Shown: one piece after another, positions 20,801-25,541 of the stretch | Layout: each line of letters opens with the position of its first letter | How positions within the stretch are numbered: position 1 is the first letter of the stretch | Source: Phoronis australis | Taxonomy: Eukaryota > Phoronida > Phoronidae | NCBI GenBank assembly: GCA_002633005.1 | Contig: NMRA01001343.1 | Span: 1 to 25,541, forward strand | DNA: 25,541 bases | Direction: 5' to 3' | Position numbers and translations under genes: made by a program | The notes under the pieces: model-generated | Seen by the model: only the letters and a program-made list of their open reading frames with translations | The model's database searches: none | What the model was told of the DNA's origin: nothing

Positions 20801-22361
20801 TTATATACCCAGAAAATTTGACAATTCATTCTTCATGACACCATGAAAGCCAGAACACCACGAAACCCATGCAATCACGCCTACGTTCAATGAATGATCT
20901 TAACGTTTATTATGACTTTCACATGCCAAAAATAGAAAATAAATCTTTGGTAGTTTTACTCGGTGTTTGAAATTTTCTAGTAAAATCGATGGTTTGTTGT
21001 CTCAGCAAAATCAAAAACTGTCAGATATTTTTTTCTATTTTCTCACATAAGCGCTAATTACTCGTCATGGTAACAAAAGTGCACTCATTTACTCGCTAGT
21101 GATCAAAGCTGATTTTACTCCATTACATTCCGAAGGCAACACTAGTCATCAAGAACTCTCGTTTATTTTTCAAAGATAAACGGTTTTCACCCGTTATGCT
21201 AACGTGCCACTCAGGGTATTTTCGATTGCTTGTAATCAAAAACGGCCTAAAACTTACACTTTAAGGTTACGCAGGACCTTATTGACGAGTTTTTGCGTTC
21301 AGCCAAATATCTGCAAACCTACGAAAATTGACTCAGTAAAAGTGTATGGTTTGTGAAAGTAGTGAAGACTGTAGAATGCGGTTTCTGACTTTATACCAAT
21401 CTGTCATTGAACGTTTAAGATGATATCTCAAAAAGCCGTTACTCTTATCTAGGCCTACATTGTCATTTCGTTTTCGTTTTATGCAACGTTTGAGTTATTT
21501 CATAAAATTTATAAAAGTTCTACTTTTGGTAACCTTCATGCAAAAATGGAACATTTCAAAAATATTTTCTGATATCGTTTTTGAGAACAGTGCATATGGA
21601 GTAAAGTATATGAGCCATTTTTTACTGAGACATGATGTTCCGAACTTAGCCAAATGCAGATATTTTCTAGGGTCATACACACTGTTAAGCTTCCGGCCCT
21701 CGGTTTCACTGACATACAAATACTACTTGCTGTCAAACTGGTGAGCTTACACTCACCATTTTACCCTCATTTTTAGAGATTTTCTATCCATGTAGGTGCT
21801 CGAGAGCAACGAGTAACAGTTGTAAATCTTCAGGGGTCTGTTTCATGAAAGATACTTTTAAGTAACTTTTTCTGACTTAAAAGACTGTCGGACAGAACTT
21901 AAGTCTCACGCTCCACATAGCTATTTCTGAAAAACACTTAAACCTCACTTCAACAAAAGACGAAAGTATCTGAGAATATACACATAGTTGCTAGTTGCTG
22001 AGCAAATCAGTACACATTACTTCCAAGTATTGACGGGCTACTAATTACATGAGTAAACCTTTAATTGGTCATTATTAAGTTAGAGCGTAGGACCAAAAAT
22101 CTTAAGTCACTTTTCATGAAACAAACCGAAATCAGATTTGTAAGTAACTAGGTACAACTGCTTAGTAAAATTAGCTTGGTTACTCGGAAGGTTGAAGCAG
22201 CAGAAAGTAAAAATGTGAAAAAGTCGAGACTCGCAACGTTACACATGGGAACGCAACTTATAAAAGCAAACAACTTACTTGCTTGCGGAGGTGATCAAGT
22301 CTATAACAAAAAACACCGATAGAAAGAACACAGCTACGTGAAGAGGTGTGTGAGAGAGCAT
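5627..22361 (-). CDS. Secreted M14A-type carboxypeptidase-like protein (whole gene, 10 exons), probably catalytically inactive
   Basis: Coding exons on the minus strand: 22361-22279, 17534-17462, 15682-15458, 14540-14439, 11615-11472, 10499-10383, 9913-9781, 8425-8205, 7085-7001 and 5817-5627. They sum to 1374 nt (457 residues plus TGA) with every junction in phase and every intron GT..AG. Layout: signal peptide about 1-26; activation segment about 28-115 ending in a Lys-rich cleavage region; carboxypeptidase domain about 120-457. Family landmarks are NPDGY (237-241), CVG (278-280), NPC (301-303), FHTYGQ (342-347), SGLSIDW (398-404) and IEL with the general-base Glu at 419. M14A enzymes remove C-terminal residues after zinc binding by His69/Glu72/His196 (bovine numbering). 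Here the first ligand is Arg193, and Arg127, Asn144 and Tyr248 are also replaced, so peptidase activity is not expected. Two insertions of about 13-15 residues lie at exon junctions (about 166-180 and 249-262). The family call is very secure; individual splice sites were assigned by eye. Confidence 0.92.
5901..6393. mobile_element. Terminal-inverted-repeat element (MITE-like), AAGGTTATG family, copy 1
   Basis: The left end is AAGGTTATGTAGGACC and the right end, reverse-complemented, is AAGGTTATGAAGGACC: 15 of 16 bases match. The 493-bp element has no ORF. It matches in inverted orientation the segment at about 21262-21685, sharing pieces such as AGCCAAATATCT, ACTCAGTAAAAGT, ACCAATCTGTCATT and GAGAACAGTGCA. 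No clear target-site duplication was seen. Confidence 0.72.
6740..6990. repeat. Purine-rich low-complexity tract (GAA/AGAAG)n
   Basis: About 250 bases composed largely of GAAGAAG, GGAGAAG and AGAAAAAG runs on the plus strand, the longest (AGA)n part near 6920-6955. On the gene's sense (minus) strand it is a T/C tract beginning a few bases after the donor of intron 9. The apparent 104-codon plus-strand and 127-codon minus-strand ORFs across it are low-complexity artefacts. Confidence 0.85.
7001..7085 (-). CDS. Carboxypeptidase-like gene, exon 9
   Basis: An 85-nt exon, phase 0 to 1, acceptor TTCCTAATTATTACAG and donor ACAG/GTGAGT. It encodes residues 367-394 (RLIASRMASIMGAVRGAKF...IPEIT) plus one base of codon 395. 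It corresponds to the family helix A-x-x-A-x-x-A-L and the following GT-x-F segment that leads to the Tyr248 loop. The last base G joins AT of the next exon to make GAT (Asp) where the family has Tyr248. Confidence 0.85.
7086..8204 (-). other. Intron 8 of the carboxypeptidase-like gene
   Basis: GTAAAT at 8204 to ACAG at 7086. It contains a perfect 18-base palindrome (7379-7396, AGCTATACATGTATAGCT). No repeat family or exon is otherwise recognised. Confidence 0.75.
8205..8425 (-). CDS. Carboxypeptidase-like gene, exon 8: second zinc-site motif (histidine kept)
   Basis: A 221-nt exon, phase 1 to 0, acceptor TTGTCGTTTCAG, donor TTG/GTAAAT. It completes codon 293 and encodes residues 294-366. 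NPCSYC matches the family NPCSDTYCG with the disulfide cysteine. SSENLARYLLDL is the usual helix, and IRAFVSFHTYGQLAVVPWGF matches the second zinc signature with His343 (His196 in bovine) and Tyr345 conserved. Translation past the donor reaches a stop within a few codons, supporting the splice site. Confidence 0.93.
8426..9780 (-). other. Intron 7 of the carboxypeptidase-like gene
   Basis: GTAACG at 9780 to TTTCAG at 8426. It contains a hairpin TATACTAG...CTAGTATA at 9189-9219. No other structure was recognised, and the 96-codon plus-strand ORF at 8849-9139 shows no family motif. Confidence 0.75.
9781..9913 (-). CDS. Carboxypeptidase-like gene, exon 7: substrate-carboxylate site, two key residues changed
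   Basis: A 133-nt exon from phase 0 to phase 1, acceptor TTTTTTAAG, donor ATG/GTAACG. It encodes residues 249-292 plus the first base of codon 293. RRLWLKDMS corresponds to RMWRKxRS of the family, so the Arg127 position is Leu266. CVGTDLERNFGHHWN corresponds to CVGVDLNRNFxxHWG: the Asn144 position is Glu284 while Arg145 is kept (Arg285). The first residues (DFPQQVQGLDLLL) are extra relative to the family. A nearer acceptor (CTGAG at about 9871) would be out of phase with exon 6. Confidence 0.88.
9914..10382 (-). other. Intron 6 of the carboxypeptidase-like gene
   Basis: GTGAGT at 10382 to TTTTTTAAG at 9914. AT-rich, with nothing else recognised. Confidence 0.75.
10383..10499 (-). CDS. Carboxypeptidase-like gene, exon 6: NPDGY segment
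   Basis: A 117-nt exon, phase 0 to 0, acceptor GTATTCCAG and donor GAA/GTGAGT. It encodes residues 210-248. The sequence contains DPYIGSLLDCFEFHICPVL followed by NPDGYDFTH, an almost canonical match to the family segment around LPVLNPDGYEYTH. It forms a central beta strand and the loop after it. No frame damage is visible. Confidence 0.93.
10500..11471 (-). other. Intron 5 of the carboxypeptidase-like gene
   Basis: GTAAAA at 11471 to TATTCCAG at 10500. It holds the 335-bp foldback element at 10573-10907; the rest (10908-11466) has no recognised feature. Confidence 0.78.
10573..10907. mobile_element. Foldback/MITE-like element with about 90-bp inverted arms and three GC-rich internal units
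   Basis: The left arm starts CAGCTTATTATTTGAAATGA at 10573. The right arm is its near-perfect reverse complement, ending at 10907 with ATAATAAGCTG. Similarity runs about 90 bases inward, through AAATTGAATTTTG. Between the arms lie three related GC-rich units of about 40 bp (about 10667-10706, 10720-10760 and 10773-10813), the middle one in opposite orientation to its neighbours, separated by AT-rich spacers such as ATATTAATATAGG. It has no ORF. Confidence 0.85.
11472..11615 (-). CDS. Carboxypeptidase-like gene, exon 5: first zinc-site motif, His replaced by Arg
   Basis: A 144-nt exon, phase 0 to 0, acceptor TTTAAAG after a long T-rich tract, donor AAG/GTAAAA. It encodes residues 162-209. The core is KPVIWIHGGSRAREWLS, which aligns with the family motif xxIWIDGGIHAREWIS. 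The zinc-ligand histidine is arginine (codon CGT, residue 193), the upstream aspartate is histidine (189), and the Arg-Glu pair (195-196) is kept. About a dozen extra residues lie between ISKG and KQKP. A shorter form starting at the internal TTTCGCAG would break phase with exon 4, so the longer exon is preferred. Confidence 0.9.
11616..14438 (-). other. Intron 4 of the carboxypeptidase-like gene
   Basis: GTGAGA at 14438 to TTTAAAG at 11616. It contains the GGGCCC-end element at 13759-14111. Between 11616 and 13758 I found no supported feature; the ORFs at 11672-11890 and 12058-12384 lack recognisable domains. Confidence 0.75.
13759..14111. mobile_element. Small inverted-repeat element, GGGCCC-end family, copy 2 (complete)
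   Basis: The left end is AGGGCCCGGGTCTAAT and the right end, reverse-complemented, is AGGGCCCGGGGTCCAAT, with similarity continuing over about 30 bases (TTGTACTCGAAA versus TTGTATTCTAAA). The interior has repeated ACTCGAA, GAACTTG and AAAACTC motifs like those of the copies at 4400-4627 and 25466. It is 353 bp, without coding capacity. Confidence 0.75.
14439..14540 (-). CDS. Carboxypeptidase-like gene, exon 4: first helix and strand of the catalytic domain
   Basis: A 102-nt exon, phase 0 at both ends, acceptor CACCTCAG and donor AGG/GTGAGA. It encodes residues 128-161: IYDWMVHEHKLQPTITQVIS then MGCTELGRRQLVMR. It follows the family pattern I-Y-D-W-M followed by IG-x-S/T-x-E-G-R-x-L-x-V-L-K. 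The usual YEGR is ELGR here. The exon joins TYQE of the previous exon to ISKG of the next, restoring the expected LKIS-like sequence. Confidence 0.88.
14541..15457 (-). other. Intron 3 of the carboxypeptidase-like gene
   Basis: GTAGAG at 15457 to CCTCAG at 14541. It includes a short hairpin CAGTTCGA/TCGAACTG near 15055; otherwise nothing recognised. Confidence 0.72.
15458..15682 (-). CDS. Carboxypeptidase-like gene, exon 3: rest of activation segment and start of catalytic domain
   Basis: A 225-nt exon, phase 0 to phase 0, with acceptor CTTGCAG and donor GAG/GTAGAG. It encodes residues 53-127. MDVWKK opens it, followed by the second half of the activation domain (FIVMIMENDFPDFLAEA...) and an acidic stretch ending DLMASVVEEDDSN. 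A strongly basic run (KKLKANKKKH) follows, a likely trypsin-like activation site. GTYPTYQE corresponds to the Y-x-T-x-E start of the mature enzyme domain in the family. In this family the activation segment blocks the active-site cleft and assists folding; its retention in a protein lacking catalytic residues is notable. Confidence 0.88.
16247..16415. mobile_element. 159-bp MITE with GGGGCGGATCC-type ends and GCTTG flanks
   Basis: The element spans 16252-16410. The left end is CAGAGGCGGATTTAAGG and the right end, reverse-complemented, is CAGGGGCGGATCCAGGATTT. Directly abutting copies of GCTTG (16247-16251 and 16411-16415) look like a 5-bp target-site duplication. The right end is less decayed than the left. 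I recall CAGGGGCGGATC-type ends from non-autonomous DNA transposons in other animals, but the 5-bp duplication is not the 8 bp expected for hAT elements, so I leave the superfamily open. Confidence 0.75.
17098..17333 (+). mobile_element. tRNA-derived SINE-like element
   Basis: The 5' part resembles a degenerate tRNA. An A-box-like GCGGCTCAGTTG lies at about 17116-17127, and a near-consensus B box, GAGTTCGAATCC, at 17159-17170 is the spacing expected of an RNA polymerase III promoter. A non-tRNA body of about 150 bases follows, ending in a GAAAGAAAGAAAG tail (about 17318-17333). The acceptor stem does not pair convincingly, so it is not a functional tRNA. Both ends are approximate. Confidence 0.55.
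17462..17534 (-). CDS. Carboxypeptidase-like gene, exon 2: N-terminal part of activation segment
   Basis: A 73-nt exon between a TTTTAG acceptor with a T-rich tract and a GTAAGT donor. It contributes the last base of codon 28 and residues 29-52, ending phase 0. The segment reads ...DEQGRKFLERKENEG and continues into MDVWKKF of the next exon. This matches the usual activation-segment pattern of an acidic amphipathic helix followed by an aspartate-aromatic-tryptophan motif (typically LDFW). The strand that normally precedes the helix is a few residues shorter than usual. The identification rests on phase, position and this helix-DxW pattern. Confidence 0.75.
18079..19035 (+). repeat. Tandem array of about 430-bp units rich in AGGTCA and GGTGCA motifs
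   Basis: Units begin with GCACCGGAAGAGGTC or close variants at 18079, 18506 and 18939 (spacing 427 and 433); the third is partial. Each unit repeats short blocks such as GGTCATTAGGTGCA, GTGCAAAGGTCAT and AAGTCAACATG. Each of the two full units carries AGGTCAAAGGTCA (18244-18256 and 18671-18683), a direct repeat of AGGTCA with a one-base spacer. The units have diverged by many substitutions, so the duplication is not recent. Confidence 0.8.
19090..19112. repeat. Perfect palindrome with 11-bp arms
   Basis: TTATTGTCACG, one spacer base, then CGTGACAATAA. It lies just after the tandem array. It could form a hairpin or be a dimeric binding site; no function is evident. Confidence 0.6.
19873..20019. 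mobile_element. Small foldback element with GTGACTGCACTT ends
   Basis: The left end GTGACTGCACTTGATT and the right end AAGTGCAGTCAT are inverted copies. Inner parts also pair imperfectly (TGGGTCAACCAGTC against GCCGGTTAACCCGG, ATGATTGGTTGT against ACAAACCAATCAGA). It is 147 bp with no ORF. Confidence 0.6.
20327..20605. mobile_element. MITE-like element, CAGGGGTCYGTTTC family, copy 1
   Basis: The left end is CAGGGGTTGTTTGATGAA and the right end, reverse-complemented, is CAGGGGTCCGTTTCTTGAA. The interior, reverse-complemented, shares GCTCCACATA and ATTTCTGAAAAAC with the copy at 21831-22128, showing an inverted pair from one family within the same intron. It is 279 bp and non-coding. Confidence 0.65.
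21262..21685. mobile_element. MITE-like element, AAGGTTATG family, copy 2
   Basis: It starts AAGGTTACGCAGGACC and matches the inverse complement of the element at 5901-6393 along its length, up to AGGGTCATACACA near 21685. Its right terminal repeat is decayed. The ORF at 21460-21744 lies mostly inside it and is not a gene. Confidence 0.65.
21831..22128. mobile_element. MITE-like element, CAGGGGTCYGTTTC family, copy 2
   Basis: The left end is CAGGGGTCTGTTTCATGAAAG and the right end, CTTTTCATGAAACAAACCG, is its imperfect inverted copy. It is about 298 bp, non-coding, and inverted relative to the related element at 20327-20605. It sits about 150 bp downstream of the exon-1 donor. Confidence 0.68.
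22279..22361 (-). CDS. Carboxypeptidase-like gene, exon 1: signal peptide
   Basis: The ATG is at 22361 and the exon encodes 27 residues plus two bases of a split codon (phase 2). The protein starts MLSHTP, then has a hydrophobic core of about 15 residues (VAVFFLSVFFVI) and ends ITSAS, a small-residue signal-peptidase site. The donor is GCAA/GTAAGT at 22278. The start is chosen because a paralogous exon at 558..476 has the same length, phase, upstream bases (GATTAGCT before ATG) and a TATA box. Phase 2 fits the acceptor of the exon at 17534; the split codon is Asn28. The intron between is about 4.7 kb, so the join is inferred, but the match of phase, secretion signal and duplicated promoter makes it convincing. 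Confidence 0.82.
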
Positions 22362-22430
22362 AGCTAATCTATTAGATGTACTCCAATAAGCCAGTCCAGA
22401 TATTTGTCATACACCTCATTTACGTCAACA

Positions 22431-22440
22431 GTATTTATAC
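22431..22440 (-). promoter_or_regulatory. TATA box of the carboxypeptidase-like gene
   Basis: GTATAAATAC on the minus strand, 70 nt before the ATG at 22361, leaving room for a start site 25-30 nt downstream and a 5' leader of about 45 nt. The identical ten bases occur before the paralogous first exon at 613-622, and the preceding bases (TTTTATTAAAT... and TTTTGATTAAAT...) are also similar. Conservation between the two copies makes a functional core promoter likely. Confidence 0.72.
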
Positions 22441-23129
22441 AGACATTTAATAAAAGATGGCGCTATTAACCATCTTTAAGGATTTATACGGGGACAAAAG
22501 GGTCGACTGTAATTATTTTTTAACGTGCTCACATGACTTGAAATGCTCGTATGTACTTTTACTTATATAATGTCAAAAACACGGAATACTTCACGTTACT
22601 ATACGTGGACACTACAGTACGAGGCACTGACCATATTATTTTTGGTGAGGCAATTATTGGTCTTATAGGCCAGCGTATGGACAGGCAGTTCCCCCAATAA
22701 TTGCAAGCGTCAGGGTTAATACCGTGGCAACCGTCATAGGTGTGAGGCATGATGCAGTCGCCGCCGATTAAAGAGACAGAGAAACATGGAAAAGAAAGAA
22801 AAGTCAAGAGATCATTTGTCATCTACCCGCAGTGCTTGATTTTCCCTTTGAGGGCCCTGGCCAGGGCATTTTGTTAAGATTCTCCCATTATTGATAACTA
22901 AGTTATTAAGGGGCCGCTCACGGAGAGATAGGGACAAATGATGAAAATCCTCTATTTTCCGGCTGTTCTCGTGAAATGATACAACCGTTTACGTTAATGA
23001 TGGTCACTTGTTTGACGTTACACGACGTTAGAATTAATTGTGACTTTTTATATTTTTAATGATATTTAGCCTTTCATATTAAGGAGTCCCCTCTCAGACG
23101 GGGACCTCTCTCAGAGGGTGGCCCGGGGC
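22441..23129. other. Upstream region of the carboxypeptidase-like gene
   Basis: It holds the promoter-proximal sequence next to the TATA box. An 87-codon minus-strand ORF (22559-22822) has five cysteines but no recognised family. Short GC-rich inverted stretches (GGGCCCTGGCCAGGGC near 22851, CTCTCAGACGGGGACCTCTCTCAGAGG near 23092) lie just before the THAP element. No conserved exon of another tandem copy was found. Confidence 0.45.
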
Positions 23130-23237
23130 AATAGCGGATTTGCAGCGACGCCATATTGAAATTAGTTAAAATGGTGCATTGTGGGTGCTGTGGTCAGGAT
23201 TCCGAAAGCGGCCATAGTAACAAGCATAATACGCGGT

Positions 23238-24656
23238 ATGAGTGCGAAGAAAACTTACGGCGGATACACTTGTTGTGTTCCTGGATGCTTCAAAAACAAC
23301 AAGAGAGATAAAAATCTGAGTTTGTATGTGTTCCCTGCAAACCAAAAACTTCGTGAAAAATGGATAAACAACATTAGGAGACCTGGGAGTAAGGGGAAAT
23401 TTAGCGCATTCAAACGAACGCGGGGCCATCTAGTAGGCAACACGTAGCCCCTCGGTTGGCCATGTGGGGGNCTACAATACCTCCATTCGCTTTCTGTACT
23501 CATTTCGTTACTCCAGTGTATTTTAAACGGGCCGTGACCGGATTTGGATTACCGATTTCGAGTTTTCACCTCGTCAAAAATACAATCTACACTTAAAACT
23601 ATCATTTAAAAAACGCTTACTTTCATCATTGGTCCTTTCTACTTCTATACATATCTTTAATGAAGCTTAGTTGTGAAAATTAAGTTGACTTTGGCGAAGA
23701 ATTACAACTCCACTTTTTTGGTTGCCGTTAATTTTATCACTGCGTCCGCGATAACCACAAAGCATGTCAACTGAATCCCGTGAGTTAGGCGCAAGGTTAG
23801 TGCGAGACTGAGCGAAGCGCGTGACGCTAGCGCGCGACACTTGTAAAATAGCATGAGAAAGTATCGGGTGAAACTTGTAAGATGTGTGTCCCTTGGACTT
23901 TTTATTCGTCAACATGCGTAATTTCACGTAAGTTCCTCAAAATGGCACCCAGTAACCGTGACTGAGAGTCGAACAAACTGCGACAGATTTTCATCGATTC
24001 GTTCAAGTTTTGCTGCATGACTAAATTGTATCCAGAGTCGTGGTATGTGTTAATTATAACTCCGTGGTCCTATATGTATGCCGGGTTCATTTGATTTTAT
24101 TTGCTGTATTTTGAAATGAGTAACTTTTTGTGAGGATTTACTATCGCCCCTGAATGCCTGCGGCATCCAGTGCGATGTAATTGCCTAGGGGCCATCGTGC
24201 CGTGTGTGCAGCGAACATTTTCCTGGTGGAAAAAAGACTTATGAGAACAACATTCCGACGGAGTTTCCACTTAAAAAGGTGGAAAAAAGACGCATGAGAA
24301 CAACATTCCGATGGAGTTTCCTCTTAAAATTAACGTCTCTAGCATATCCACGGTGAAAGCTACAAAAGTTTAGCAACCCAAGAACTCTCAACTTGTCTGA
24401 AACCGGAGGGGATTTCGAAATCAACGCCGATAGCCCCAATACTGAACATGACGACAGTCGTGCTCTCGGTCTCACGGTCACTGATCATAGCTACGCTGTA
24501 TTTACAAACGAGAGAGAGGACTTGCTTGGTATTATAAAGCAAAAAAATGAAACATGGTTTCTAGTTTGCAAATTCACTCCAAATGCACACACTATCCAGC
24601 CTCCTCAAGACATGCCTGACCACAAGCTATCCCATGAGCCTTCACGCAGGAAGTAA
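23238..24656 (+). pseudogene. THAP-type zinc-finger protein remnant, frame-disrupted
   Basis: Exon 1 (23238-23432) starts MSAKKTYGGYTCCVPGCFKN and continues with YVFPANQKLREKWINNIRR, carrying the first Cys pair and the conserved Trp of a THAP domain. Exon 2 begins at about 24189 (acceptor GCCTAG) and reads CRVCSEHFPGG, supplying the C-x2-H of the C2CH zinc site. Phases match across a 756-nt intron starting GTAGGC. After KKTYENNIPTEFPL a 53-bp direct duplication (24225-24277 and 24278-24330) shifts the frame, and a TGA follows at 24354. An open stretch in the original frame then runs 24357-24656, ending in a basic PSRRK, perhaps another exon. THAP domains bind DNA; this copy is probably non-functional. 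Confidence 0.7.
24225..24330 (+). repeat. 53-bp tandem duplication inside the THAP sequence
   Basis: GGTGGAAAAAAGACTTATGA begins copy 1 at 24225 and GGTGGAAAAAAGACGCATGA begins copy 2 at 24278. The copies differ at only a few positions. Because 53 is not a multiple of three, the second copy is read in another frame. Confidence 0.85.
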
Positions 24657-24704
24657 CTCGCACATGCGCAATGCGTAGTTCGTTTTCGCTGCAAATCCGC
24701 TATT

Positions 24705-25465
24705 AGAAGGTGCCAGGTGTGTGGCGAGGGAGTCACACGGCGGTATGTAAGCAGTTTGTATGCTCAGGTCACTATCCAGTGGGAGTGTGTCGCGGGACAC
24801 TTGGGCAAGTGGGACAGTTGTTCCTCTGTCCGTGAGACGATAATGAGTTCATCCCAGTACGCAGCAATAGTGTGGCATGTTGACTAACTCGTAAACAAAA
24901 GGAAACGACGACCGAACTTATCACAACCGAGATAGGATAATGACTGACTGGGCAGCTCTCACAGTCAGACCATATGAAAATAAATTGTTGCGAAATTCTT
25001 GCCTCCCAAAACGTCATTTCCGGAGTAGAGGACGAGTAATTGTTTAAATTACAAAAAGCAAAAAATATGCCTGGGATAATCAACGAATCTTATTTTTTCT
25101 AAAAATGGCATGGAAAAAGGTTGCCTTCGCCTTTAAGAGCATAAAAAAGCCGACTCTGATGTGACCCTATTTCAAATTCTACAGTTACTGTAGGACACCA
25201 GCTGAAGATGATCTCTCTTCGGCAGAGATTTTGGATTGTTGGGCTTGTTAGTGTGAATTATTTGAGTATCTCACTACACAATGGTGGTAGTCCTACTGCA
25301 TGACCATCTCTAAGAATTACTAATTTATAAAAAACAATGATGTGAAATCCCACCTCCTCCATCCAAATTACCTGTGAAATGTGAAGATGGTCTTGGGTTT
25401 TGTCATACGAAATACTCTCTCGATGTCTTGCAACATACCTTTTTTCAATATGTTGTTACTAACAT
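24705..25465. other. Region right of the THAP element, no gene recognised
   Basis: Only short ORFs without motifs, including a 103-codon minus-strand frame at 24772-25083 with no family match. No exon of an upstream carboxypeptidase copy is visible. Confidence 0.45.
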
Positions 25466-25541
25466 CAGGGCCCGGTCTCTAATCTTTGTACTCGAAACGA
25501 ACTCGAAACTATTTTTGGCAATTTCTCTGCTAAATTGTGCG
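25466..25541. mobile_element. Start of a GGGCCC-end inverted-repeat element, copy 3, cut by the window edge
   Basis: CAGGGCCCGGTCTCTAATCT followed by TTGTACTCGAAACGAACTCG matches the left end of the element at 13759 over about 35 bases. The rest lies beyond the window. Confidence 0.6.

Larger units (their letters stand above)
17535..22278 (-). other. Intron 1 of the carboxypeptidase-like gene (repeat-rich, about 4.7 kb)
   Basis: GTAAGT at 22278 to TTTTAG at 17535. It is the longest intron and carries a tandem repeat array (18079 to about 19035), a 23-base palindrome (19090-19112), a foldback at 19873-20019, and elements at 20327-20605, about 21262-21685 and 21831-22128. From about 19113 to 19870, including a GC-richer patch near 19190-19440, and from 20606 to 21261 no feature was recognised. 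Confidence 0.7.
23130..24704 (+). mobile_element. Candidate DNA transposon remnant with 19-bp inverted repeats around a THAP gene
   Basis: AATAGCGGATTTGCAGCGA at 23130-23148 is repeated perfectly in inverse complement at 24686-24704, enclosing 1575 bp. Inside is a two-exon THAP-domain sequence in the plus orientation with frame damage. P-element transposases begin with a THAP domain and lie between terminal inverted repeats, so a P-like non-autonomous or decayed element is the natural reading. No target-site duplication is visible directly outside the repeats, and no RNase H-like catalytic region is present. Confidence 0.6.

Noticed and set aside
21460-21744. Overlapping ORFs on both strands (94, 74 and 66 codons)
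   Set aside because: They lie within a repeat element also present at 5901-6393, where the frame is not kept.
22559-22822. 87-codon minus-strand ORF with five cysteines upstream of the gene
   Set aside because: Cysteine spacing matches no domain I recognise, no splice sites support it, and no counterpart lies upstream of the other promoter.

Overview
This is a window of nuclear DNA from an animal, most likely a marine invertebrate. The evidence is AT-rich sequence, spliced genes with short phase-consistent exons and long introns, TATA-box promoters, a tRNA-derived SINE-like element, many small palindromic DNA elements and a THAP zinc finger. Nothing bacterial or viral is supported. I cannot name the species. 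There is one ambiguous base (n) at 23471.

The main content is one secreted metallocarboxypeptidase-like gene (family M14, A/B subfamily) on the minus strand. I reconstructed it by eye from 22361 (ATG) down to 5627 (TGA). Ten exons of 83, 73, 225, 102, 144, 117, 133, 221, 85 and 191 nt join in frame at GT..AG introns to give 458 codons (457 residues plus stop). The product has a signal peptide, an activation (pro) segment ending in a lysine-rich stretch, and a complete carboxypeptidase domain. Read against bovine carboxypeptidase A numbering, the fold landmarks are kept. The active site is not: zinc ligand His69 is Arg, Arg127 is Leu, Asn144 is Glu and Tyr248 is Asp, while Glu72, Arg71, Arg145, His196 and Glu270 remain. 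This looks like a secreted pseudo-carboxypeptidase.

A second copy of the first exon lies at 558..476 on the same strand. It has the same length and phase, a similar signal peptide, the same bases before the ATG and the same TATA box. It is the start of a paralogue that runs out of the left edge, so the locus is a head-to-tail tandem array. About 5 kb (roughly 560 to 5626) separates the two genes and holds no gene I recognise, apart from two weak unassigned ORFs.

The introns are full of repeats. Intron 1 (17535..22278) has a tandem array of about 430-bp units rich in AGGTCA motifs, a 23-nt palindrome and four small inverted-repeat elements. Intron 2 has a SINE-like element and a 159-bp element flanked by GCTTG. 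Intron 4 has an element with GGGCCC-rich ends. Intron 5 has a striking 335-bp foldback element with three GC-rich units in alternating orientation. Intron 9 has a 493-bp terminal-inverted-repeat element and a long purine tract. At the right, on the plus strand, a decayed THAP-domain gene (23238..24656) is bracketed by perfect 19-bp inverted repeats (23130..24704), suggesting a P-element-like transposon remnant.
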